Below are positions 41,821 to 48,065 of a stretch of DNA of 64,000 nt, in pieces (the stretch's first letter is position 1; each line of letters opens with the position of its first letter). Source of the stretch: Candidatus Woesearchaeota archaeon (GTDB taxonomy: Archaea > Nanobdellota > Nanobdellia > Woesearchaeales > JAHWIC01); assembly GCA_019322485.1 (NCBI GenBank), contig JAHWIK010000022.1:1-64000 (forward strand), read 5' to 3'. The notes under the pieces are model-generated. The model saw only the letters and a program-made list of their open reading frames with translations, had not been told where the DNA came from and ran no database searches. Made by a program: the position numbers and the translations under genes.

Positions 41821-42510
41821 ATGGGAAACATAATAGTCAAAGAAAAATCTATTGTCGTTCCAGGAGAACCTCTTGCAGAGGGAATGGATTATCTCCCAGG
41901 GACAGGTACATACAGGGAAGGAGAGAAGATACTTGCAGGAAAGCTGGGCTTGGTTTACCTGGATGGAAGAACAATAAAACTAATAACATTAGCTGGAAGG
42001 TATATGCCGAAAAGGAATGATACGATTATTGGAAAGGTAACTGATGTCCTTATGTCCGGCTGGCGTATAGACATAAACAGCCCTTATACAGCTATGCTGT
42101 CAATGAAAGATGCTACATCAGATTACATAGCAAAGGGGGCAGACCTTACCAAGTATTTTGCATTGGGAGAATACCTTGTAACAACTATAGTCAATGTAAC
42201 CAGCCAGAAACTTGTTGATGTATCAATGAAAGGCCCTGGTTTGAGAAAATTAAGGGGCGGAAGGATATTAGAGGTAAACACAAACAAGGTGCCTAGAATA
42301 ATCGGCAAACAAGGCAGCATGGTTACTATGATAAAGGATGCAACCGGCTGCAAAATAAGTGTCGGCCAGAATGGGCTGATATGGATTGATGGTGAACCTA
42401 AAATGGAATTAATTGCTGTTAACACAATAAAGAAAATAGCAGAAGAGTCTCACTTGAGTGGTTTGACAGACAAGATAAAGGCATACCTCGAGAAGGAGAC
42501 TAAGAAATAG
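41821..42510 (+). CDS. rrp4: exosome subunit Rrp4 (S1 and KH domains)
   Basis: 229 residues: N-terminal domain with VPGEPLAEGMDYLPGTGTY, S1 domain (PKRNDTIIGKVTDVLMSG), KH domain (KVPRIIGKQGSMVTMIKDAT). It forms the RNA-binding cap of the archaeal exosome. The stop is followed immediately by the binding site and start of rrp41. Confidence 0.95.
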   Translation: MGNIIVKEKSIVVPGEPLAEGMDYLPGTGTYREGEKILAGKLGLVYLDGRTIKLITLAGRYMPKRNDTIIGKVTDVLMSGWRIDINSPYTAMLSMKDATSDYIAKGADLTKYFALGEYLVTTIVNVTSQKLVDVSMKGPGLRKLRGGRILEVNTNKVPRIIGKQGSMVTMIKDATGCKISVGQNGLIWIDGEPKMELIAVNTIKKIAEESHLSGLTDKIKAYLEKETKK

Positions 42511-42519
42511 GTGATTATG

Positions 42520-43230
42520 ATGACTTATGACAAAAGAGCACATGGAAGAGGATTTGATGAATTAAGGGAGATTACTGCAAAGGTTGGTGTAATACCAAGA
42601 GCAGATGGCTCAGCCTACTTTAAGATTGGAGGCACAGCAGCTTACGCAGCTGTCTATGGCCCTAGAAACCTGTTCCCAAGATTCTTGCAGAATCCAGAAA
42701 CAGGAATTCTAAGATGCCATTACAATATGATGCCTTTCTCAGGCAAAGGTGACAGAGTAAGGCCTGGGGGCTCTAGACGTTCAAAAGAGATTTCCCTGGT
42801 TACAGAGAAGGCAATAACACCTGTCTTGAATCTGAGGGATTACCCTAATTCAGTAGTTGATGTATTTATCGAGCTGCCTGAGACAGCAGCTGGCTCAAGG
42901 TGTGCTGGCATTTGTGCAGCCTCAATGGCTTTAGCAGATGCAGGCCTCGATATGAAGGACCTTGTTGCAGCTGTTTCTGTGGGCAAGGTTGGTGACAAGG
43001 TTGTTGTTGACATTAATTCTGAAGAAGAAGCCTACGAGGAGGGTTCAGTTGATATACCAATAGCAATGCTGCCTAGCAGCGGAAAGATAACCCTGCTTCA
43101 GATGGATGGAGAGCTGAAAAAAGAGGACTTAATGCAGGCGCTTGAAAAAGGCAAGAAAGCCTTGCAAAAGATATGTGAGATTCAAAAGAATGCACTAAAA
43201 GAGAAATACAAGGTGGAACAAAATGAATAG
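42520..43230 (+). CDS. rrp41: exosome subunit Rrp41 (active RNase PH subunit)
   Basis: 236 residues from ATG 42520; AGGTGATT is the binding site, which makes the upstream in-frame GTG (42511) and the ATG at 42517 less likely. RNase PH motifs: RADGSAYFKIGG, GSRRSKEISLVTE (phosphate-binding Arg pair), DIPIAMLPSSGKITLLQMDGE (catalytic Asp). It degrades RNA 3' to 5' by phosphorolysis in a ring with Rrp42. It overlaps rrp42 by 8 nt. Confidence 0.95.
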   Translation: MTYDKRAHGRGFDELREITAKVGVIPRADGSAYFKIGGTAAYAAVYGPRNLFPRFLQNPETGILRCHYNMMPFSGKGDRVRPGGSRRSKEISLVTEKAITPVLNLRDYPNSVVDVFIELPETAAGSRCAGICAASMALADAGLDMKDLVAAVSVGKVGDKVVVDINSEEEAYEEGSVDIPIAMLPSSGKITLLQMDGELKKEDLMQALEKGKKALQKICEIQKNALKEKYKVEQNE

Positions 43231-43996
43231 AGACCTTAAAGAACACATCGCAAAATTACTTAAAGCAGACACAAGATTAGACGGCAGGAAGCCTCTTGAA
43301 TTCAGAAAGCCAATAACTGTAGAGTATGGGATATCAAAGACAGCAGAAGGCTCTGCTCGCGTAAAGATAGGCGGGACAGAGGTTATTGTTGGCATTAAAT
43401 TAGAGGTCATGGAGCCTTATCCTGACACGCCTGACCAGGGCACAATCATGGTTGGCGCAGAATTACTGCCTTTATCAAATCCAGAGTTTGAGTCAGGCCC
43501 TCCAGGGATACAGGCAATTGAGCTTGCCAGGGTTGTTGACCGTGGAATAAGGGAGAGCAAGGCGCTTGACTTTAAGAAACTCTGCATCAAGGAAGGTGAA
43601 AAGATTTGGTGTGTTATAATTGATATATGCACAATAAATGATGAGGGGAATTTGTTAGATGCTTCTGCTGTTGCAGCATTAGCAGCTTTGAAGGATGCGC
43701 ACTTTCCAAAATATGACGGGGAAAAGGTAGATTATGGAGAAAAAACAGATGAAAAGCTTCCATTATCAAGAGAGCCATTGCCTGTTACAGTAATAAAGAT
43801 TGGAGACAAGTTTATTGTTGACCCGTTAACAGATGAAGAAAGGATTATCGACGCAAGATTAACTGTTGCGTCAACAGAAGAAGGGAACCTTTGCGCAATG
43901 CAAAAGGGAGGCGAGATGCCGTTAACTACTGACGATATCTCAAAAATGGTCGATATTGCTCTGGATAAAGCTAAAGAATTAAGGGGTGCATTATAA
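43223..43996 (+). CDS. rrp42: exosome subunit Rrp42
   Basis: 257 residues of the RNase PH fold: DTRLDGRKPLEFRKPITVEYG, SARVKIGGTEVIVG, GAELLPLSNPEFESGPPG, IDARLTVASTEEGNLCAMQKG. It lacks the catalytic arginine pair of Rrp41, as is usual, and completes the hexameric ring. The stop overlaps the rpoK ATG by 1 nt. Confidence 0.95.
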   Translation: MNRDLKEHIAKLLKADTRLDGRKPLEFRKPITVEYGISKTAEGSARVKIGGTEVIVGIKLEVMEPYPDTPDQGTIMVGAELLPLSNPEFESGPPGIQAIELARVVDRGIRESKALDFKKLCIKEGEKIWCVIIDICTINDEGNLLDASAVAALAALKDAHFPKYDGEKVDYGEKTDEKLPLSREPLPVTVIKIGDKFIVDPLTDEERIIDARLTVASTEEGNLCAMQKGGEMPLTTDDISKMVDIALDKAKELRGAL

Positions 43997-44211
43997 TGGC
44001 TGAGGAAGAAACAAAGCACACAAAATATGAGAAATCACGCATCATTGGCAGCAGGGCTTTGCAGATATCAATGGGTGCACCTTTTTTGGTAAAGGTTAAT
44101 GAGAAGAAGCTTGAAGAACTCAAGTTTAATCCTGTAGAGATCGCGAAGCTTGAGTATGCTGAGGGCGTAGTGCCTATAACCATAAGAAGGCCGCTGCCTC
44201 ATGAGATTTAA
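43996..44211 (+). CDS. rpoK: RNA polymerase subunit K (Rpb6 homologue)
   Basis: 71 residues, the usual archaeal size. The conserved YEKSRIIGSRALQISMGAPFL and ending VVPITIRRPLPHE are present. It stabilises the assembly of the largest subunit. In this organism it is in the exosome operon, not near the polymerase operon. Confidence 0.95.
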   Translation: MAEEETKHTKYEKSRIIGSRALQISMGAPFLVKVNEKKLEELKFNPVEIAKLEYAEGVVPITIRRPLPHEI

Positions 44212-44231
44212 TCTCTTTTTTCTTTTTTAAG

Positions 44232-44513
44232 ATGGACAGGATAAGTGACGAGAAACTAATGAAGTATTTTGAAATAACTGAGAAGGCATTAGAGAAGGCA
44301 GAGGCTAGTTCTAATAAAACTTCTTTGGATAAGGAAAGGGAAGATATGCTAGATATGATTAAGCGCTATATCTCTGATGCAAAACATTTCTATTCAAAGA
44401 AAGACCTTGTGAATGCCTTTGCAGCCCTTAATTATGCGCATGGCTGGCTGGATGCTGGTGCTAGGTTGGGAATATTTGATGTGCACGATTCTGAATTGTT
44501 TACAGTGGATTGA
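44232..44513 (+). CDS. DUF357 helical protein
   Basis: 93 residues, all-helical, with the family signature DAKHFYSKKDLVNAFAALNYAHGWLDAGARLGIF (quoted in parts: KKDLVNAFAALNYAHGWL then DAGARLGIF). DUF357 is an archaeal family of unknown function often linked to tRNA or exosome operons. It is 20 nt after rpoK. Confidence 0.9.
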   Translation: MDRISDEKLMKYFEITEKALEKAEASSNKTSLDKEREDMLDMIKRYISDAKHFYSKKDLVNAFAALNYAHGWLDAGARLGIFDVHDSELFTVD

Positions 44514-44557
44514 ACATAACATTTATATACTCCTTATTTTTCTAGGAATATAGTAAA

Positions 44558-44848
44558 ATGGCTAAGAAAGAGATTGACATAAACGAAATAAGGAAGCACA
44601 TAGACAGGATAGATAATGTTATAATCAATGCCTTAGCTGAAAGGATGTCAGTTATGCCGGATGTTGCAGACTATAAGAAAGAAAAGAGCATCCCTATCTT
44701 TGATGAGAACAGGGAAATTGCTATAATGGGCAAGCTGAAGAAAGTAGCAGCTGAGCATGGTTTAGAGGAGAGTTTTGTTGAAGAGGTTTTCCTGAGTGTT
44801 TTTAACGAGTCTAAGAGAATACAGGACCAGATAATAAACAAAAAGTAA
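44558..44848 (+). CDS. chorismate mutase (AroQ type)
   Basis: 96 residues: IRKHIDRIDNVIINALAERMSVMPDVADYKKEK, quoted in parts as IRKHIDRIDNVIINAL and VADYKKEKSIPIFDENRE. The Arg and Lys that hold the substrate are conserved. It converts chorismate to prephenate for Phe and Tyr. The rest of the aromatic pathway is not in this window. TATA TTTATATAC at 44522 lies about 30 nt upstream of the ATG. Confidence 0.9.
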   Translation: MAKKEIDINEIRKHIDRIDNVIINALAERMSVMPDVADYKKEKSIPIFDENREIAIMGKLKKVAAEHGLEESFVEEVFLSVFNESKRIQDQIINKK

Positions 44849-44853
44849 TAATT

Positions 44854-45828
44854 CTATTTTTTATATGCGCCTGGCTTCATAAACACCTTATCAATCCTTA
44901 CAGCAACACCTTTATCTTTTTCCAGGATTTTATTATAAACCATCTGTGCCCTTCCAACTGCAATCAGCTCATTCTTTAAAGTCATTACAGCAACAGTTTG
45001 GTCTTTCTCAACATTCTCAAGCTTGCTTATTCCAGGAATCTTTAAGTCAGAACCATGGCATAAACTGTCGACAGCATTATCGAGAATCCATACCTTGGGC
45101 AAATGGGCAACAGCAGCTTCCATTGGCTGTATGCAGTGCCTTAGGTATTTTTCATTCTTTTCATTCTTCCAATGCCAATATGCATCCTTCAAATCCTGCA
45201 GCGTGACAATTGTGGCTTCATCAAGAGGACCTGCTTTTGTTCTTCGTAAAGAAGCCATATGAGCTCCGCATCCAAGTTTCTTGCCTATGTCGTCGCATAA
45301 TTTTCTTATGTAGGTTCCTGCTTCACAGCCAACCTTAAACAGAACATCCTTTCCATCTATTTCCATTATATCTATGTAATAAATCTGCCTTATGCGTTCA
45401 ACTCTCTTGACAGCAGACTTTATTGGCGGCAGTTGTTTTATCTTTCCAACAAATTGCCTGATAACCTTTTTCAGCTTTTCTTCTTTAACATCACTATGGA
45501 TATGCATAATGCAAATATACTCTTTGCCAGCCTTTAACAATGATTGAACAATCCTTGTTCCGCTTCCTAAAGCAACAGGCAGGACACCAGTTACATTCGG
45601 GTCTAAGGTTCCTGAATGGCCTGATTTATTTATGTTTAGGATTTCCTGCACAAACGCGCTTATCTGGTGGCTTGTAGGCCCTTCTGGCTTGTCAATGTTT
45701 ACAACACCATAATCTATCAGTTCATTGATAGGTCTTTTATCTGGCTCAGAGCCTAGTTTAGGGTCTGTCTCAGCTTCTTTCTTAACCAAGACTTCTCTCT
45801 TTACTTTTTCAAATGGTAATTGGCTCAT
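44854..45828 (-). CDS. cbf5: Cbf5/TruB pseudouridine synthase with PUA domain
   Basis: 324 residues. Family motifs: NIDKPEGPTSHQISAFV, catalytic SGHSGTLDPNVTGVLPVALG (catalytic Asp), KQLPPIKSAVKR, C-terminal PUA part (LTLKNELIAVGRAQM-like, here VAVMTLKNELIAVGRAQM). It is the catalytic subunit of the H/ACA guide ribonucleoprotein and also modifies tRNA U55. It is last in the eS19-PDCD5-eL39-eL31 cluster. Confidence 0.95.
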   Translation of the reverse strand: MSQLPFEKVKREVLVKKEAETDPKLGSEPDKRPINELIDYGVVNIDKPEGPTSHQISAFVQEILNINKSGHSGTLDPNVTGVLPVALGSGTRIVQSLLKAGKEYICIMHIHSDVKEEKLKKVIRQFVGKIKQLPPIKSAVKRVERIRQIYYIDIMEIDGKDVLFKVGCEAGTYIRKLCDDIGKKLGCGAHMASLRRTKAGPLDEATIVTLQDLKDAYWHWKNEKNEKYLRHCIQPMEAAVAHLPKVWILDNAVDSLCHGSDLKIPGISKLENVEKDQTVAVMTLKNELIAVGRAQMVYNKILEKDKGVAVRIDKVFMKPGAYKK

Positions 45829-45862
45829 AAAGACTAGAAAACGCTATTTAGTAAAAAAAGCT

Positions 45863-45918
45863 TTCTAAAATTGCTACGCAATTTTCGAACCTTAGAAAAT
45901 CTTCGATTTTCATAAGTT
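45863..45918 (-). terminator. double-hairpin element between rpl31e and cbf5
   Basis: First hairpin: arms 45863-45874 and 45878-45889 (12 nt, loop of 3, one mismatch). Second hairpin: GAAAATC-TTC-GATTTTC inside AACCTTA/TAAGTT (45888-45918), whose end includes the rpl31e stop codon. It matches the element at 9403-9466 in position, spacing to the next ATG (about 35 nt) and downstream T-run (CTTTTTTT on the minus strand), with several compensatory changes. Confidence 0.65.
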
Positions 45919-46399
45919 ACTGTTTTTTCTCTTCCTTCTCAGCTGGTTTTTCTTCTTTAGGTGCTTCTGGTTTAGCTTCTTCTTTCTTTTCTTTTGCTTC
46001 TTCTGTTTTCTCTTTAAGTTTATTCAGTTCTTTCTTTATCTCTTCTTCACTCTTCTTTGTCTCAGTCTTAGCAACCTTTTTGGCTTTCTTCTCTTCCTTT
46101 TTCTCAACAGGAGCTCCAACCAGTTCAACAGCAACTACACCCTTATCATCCTTAGAACAATTAACCTTAACCTTATAAGGAGGATTCTTTATCCCATGCT
46201 TCCATAATTCCTTATTGACGTATTTGCCAAGCATAACAGTTTCTGCTTTCATATGTTTGGCAGCAAACTCTTTCAAAGCCTTAACTGCCTTTTTTGCTCT
46301 TTTCCATCTAGGCACTTTAAGCCATTCTTTTCTAAGCGGGACTACATAGATTCTTTCCAAAACAATCTTTTTCTTCTCTTCTTTCTTCTTCTCTGCCAT
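45917..46399 (-). CDS. rpl31e: large ribosomal subunit protein eL31 with a long charged tail
   Basis: 160 residues; family core about 14-100 (RIYVVPLRKEWLKVPRWKRAKKAVKALKEF, quoted in parts: VVPLRKEWLKVPRWKRAKKAV and MLGKYVNKELWKHGIKNPP). From about 100 on there is a 60-residue tail of Lys/Glu/Ala/Pro (KPEAPKEEKPAEKEEKKQ) that is not part of normal eL31. Similar tails are on eS19 and, at the N-terminus, on RpoA1. The start follows the eL39 gene by 95 nt. Confidence 0.93.
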   Translation of the reverse strand: MAEKKKEEKKKIVLERIYVVPLRKEWLKVPRWKRAKKAVKALKEFAAKHMKAETVMLGKYVNKELWKHGIKNPPYKVKVNCSKDDKGVVAVELVGAPVEKKEEKKAKKVAKTETKKSEEEIKKELNKLKEKTEEAKEKKEEAKPEAPKEEKPAEKEEKKQ

Positions 46400-46494
46400 T
46401 TTATATTTAGTATTTTTTGAGCGTGATTCTTAGCCCCTGGGTGGGCAAATCAGTGTTTGTGCAGTAATGGGGAGGCCTATGTTGGCGAAGCCAA
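46400..46494 (-). other. spacer between rpl39e and rpl31e with a hairpin
   Basis: 95 nt with no gene. It holds a perfect hairpin TTGGC-TTC-GCCAA (minus strand) just after the rpl39e stop, and a TATA-like run TTAGTATTTTTT... read as AAAAAATACTAAATATAAA on the minus strand, close to the eL31 start. The hairpin has the same TTC loop seen in other short palindromes here. Confidence 0.4.
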
Positions 46495-46668
46495 CTAAGC
46501 CTTTGACTTAGTTCTTCGCCAGCTTCTTTTCATGGTTGTATGCCTTCCAGGATGAACCCTTCTGCCTTTACCATATTTCTTGAATACAGTCCAGAAAGGA
46601 GCCCATCTTGTATGGCTGTGAACCTTTGTTAAACGCTTTTTCCTGCTTGGATGTTTGTAACGTGCCAT
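46495..46668 (-). CDS. rpl39e: large ribosomal subunit protein eL39
   Basis: 57 residues, ATG 46668, TAG at 46495-46497. Very basic and small, with the family ending MKRSWRRTKSKA and central RWAPFWTVFKKYGKG. It sits in the peptide exit tunnel of the ribosome. Lying between PDCD5 and eL31 is the usual archaeal order. The ATG is 1 nt after the PDCD5 stop. Confidence 0.93.
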   Translation of the reverse strand: MARYKHPSRKKRLTKVHSHTRWAPFWTVFKKYGKGRRVHPGRHTTMKRSWRRTKSKA

Positions 46669-46669
46669 A

Positions 46670-47005
46670 TTACTTCCTTTTTATTGTGAATTCCTTTTTC
46701 TTTGGCTCAATTTGCTTTAATAAAGCCTTTAATTGGTCATCAGTTATTTTTTGGGTTATCTTGCCTGATTGGACTAATTGCCCGAGCCCAACCAAAACCT
46801 GGATTGCCTTTTCAGGGTGAGCTGCTTTCAGGTTTCCATAACGCTGTAAAGCCTCTTTTGTAAAATACTGCTTCACTGCTGCCTCAAGCTGCTCTATCTG
46901 CTGCTGGAGTTGAGCTTCCTCCTGCGCTTGTTGCTGCAATGATTCCTGCTGTTTTTGTTGTAGTTCCTGTAGTCTTTTCTTTTTTAACTCTTCAAGCTCA
47001 TCCAT
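46670..47005 (-). CDS. PDCD5-family DNA-binding protein
   Basis: 111 residues: an N-terminal Gln/Glu helix (LEELKKKRLQELQQKQQESL) and a three-helix core (KQYFTKEALQRYGNLKAAHPEKAIQVL, quoted in parts: TKEALQRYGNLKAAHPEKA), ending EPKKKEFTIKRK. The eukaryotic relative is PDCD5 (TFAR19); archaeal members bind DNA. It lies between eS19 and eL39, as usual. Confidence 0.93.
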   Translation of the reverse strand: MDELEELKKKRLQELQQKQQESLQQQAQEEAQLQQQIEQLEAAVKQYFTKEALQRYGNLKAAHPEKAIQVLVGLGQLVQSGKITQKITDDQLKALLKQIEPKKKEFTIKRK

Positions 47006-47008
47006 TTT

Positions 47009-47782
47009 TTATTCTGTTTTCTGCTCTTTAGGTTCCTGCTTTGCTTGCTCTTCTGTTTTCACTTTCTCAGCCTTAGGCTTAGCTTCTGCCTTTGGCTCAC
47101 TCTCTTCTTTTTGAGGAGACTCCATTTTCTCTAAACCTTTTTCAGTATCCTTCGAAGGTTTCTTTGGAGCTTGCTTAGGTTTCTCAGAAATCTTAGATTT
47201 CTGAGGCTTAGAAGAGCTTTGCTCTTCTTTTGTCTCTGCCTTTTTCTCTTCTACTGGCTTTGCTTCCTTAGGTTTAGCTTCAGTTTCCTTTGCTTTAGGT
47301 TTAACTTCTGCCTTAGGCTTTGCTTCAGGCTTCTCTTCAACCTTAACCTCTTTCTTTGTACTTTTTAATTTAGTAGCAATATCATCTAAAAATTTCCTGC
47401 CTTTTGGCGTGATTATGCGGCCTTTGTGAAGGCCTATCTTGCCCTGCCTTACAAATTCAGCTTTTTCAAGCTGCTGCAGGACTTTCCTTATTACATTGCC
47501 AGAGCCTTTGTAGGAGTGTTCTGCTGCTGATCCTTTATTCTTTTTAGCGCCGTACATGCCTCTAATCTTAGAAACACCAATTGGTCCGAACCTGTAGACT
47601 TTCCTAAGAACAGCTGCAGTTCTAACATGCCACCAATCCTTCCTTGCAGGGGGCCTTTCCTTAGAATGACCAGTCTTAACAAATATAGCCCATACTGGCG
47701 GTTTTATAGCTTCAACACTCTTAAGCTCTTTAGCAGCCTCTTCTATAAGTTCAGTTGCATCAATATCATATATTGTTGACAT
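47009..47782 (-). CDS. rps19e: small ribosomal subunit protein eS19 with a long charged tail
   Basis: 257 residues. The first about 145 are normal eS19 (VYDIDATELIEEAAKEL-like start, KDWWHVRTAAVLRKVYRFGPIG, GLHKGRIITPKGRKFLD). Residues about 146-257 are a Lys/Glu/Pro/Ala-rich disordered tail ending in KQEPKEQKTE, with several short palindromic DNA modules (47130-47232). The gene leads the eS19-PDCD5-eL39-eL31-cbf5 operon. The leader has two stem-loops. Confidence 0.95.
   Translation of the reverse strand: MSTIYDIDATELIEEAAKELKSVEAIKPPVWAIFVKTGHSKERPPARKDWWHVRTAAVLRKVYRFGPIGVSKIRGMYGAKKNKGSAAEHSYKGSGNVIRKVLQQLEKAEFVRQGKIGLHKGRIITPKGRKFLDDIATKLKSTKKEVKVEEKPEAKPKAEVKPKAKETEAKPKEAKPVEEKKAETKEEQSSSKPQKSKISEKPKQAPKKPSKDTEKGLEKMESPQKEESEPKAEAKPKAEKVKTEEQAKQEPKEQKTE
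47130..47232. repeat. palindromic modules inside the rps19e tail
   Basis: Hairpins in the coding sequence: CTAAACCTTTTTCAGTA followed by CCTTCGAAGG (about 47132-47163), CTCAGAAATC-TTA-GATTTCTGAG (about 47188-47210, a perfect 10-bp stem), and AGAAGAGC-TTT-GCTCTTCT (about 47209-47229, perfect 8-bp stem). Matching modules in another order are in rpoA1 at 14013-14100. They encode PSKDTEKGLE and SKISEK. Confidence 0.6.
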
Positions 47783-47895
47783 TTATTCACCTTTCATGCC
47801 TTGCGGCATTAGAGCGGTTAATTTGCTTAACCGGGATAGTAGGAACTATAATTGATTTAAAAAACTTTCTAAAATAAGTCAAATTTATAAAGTAA
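47783..47895 (-). promoter_or_regulatory. rps19e operon leader with two hairpins
   Basis: Minus-strand TATA TTTATAAA (47884-47891) would start an RNA near 47862. The leader then forms CGGTTAA-GCAAA-TTAACCG (47815-47833) and ATGCC-GCAA-GGCAT (47796-47809, a GNRA-type tetraloop), followed by AGGTGA as the binding site. A possible regulatory leader for ribosomal protein expression. Confidence 0.5.
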
Positions 47896-47918
47896 CTATC
47901 ATTCTAATTCTCGAGATA

Positions 47919-48065
47919 AAACAACAAAATTCCATTTACCTAAGATTACTATTGGGATTTTGTGTGTTCAAAAATCCATTGGTTGTGGAATTTTGAGTGT
48001 CAAAAACCACTAAATGTAAGACACTCACAAAACTATAAACCTTGGGAAAGGTGATTTTTGACATG
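47919..48065 (+). repeat. start-region repeat element, copy in front of the Lhr helicase
   Basis: AAACAACAAAATTCCA (47919) starts it. It carries ATTTTGTGTG-TTCAAAAAT (47957-47975), TGGAATTTTG, TTTTGA-GTG-TCAAAA (47991-48005), a TATA box CTATAAAC (48033) and GGAAAGGTGATTTTTGACAT at the ATG (48063). It matches the nfnB copy in order and spacing (33-34 nt and about 64 nt between the three dyads). Confidence 0.75.
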
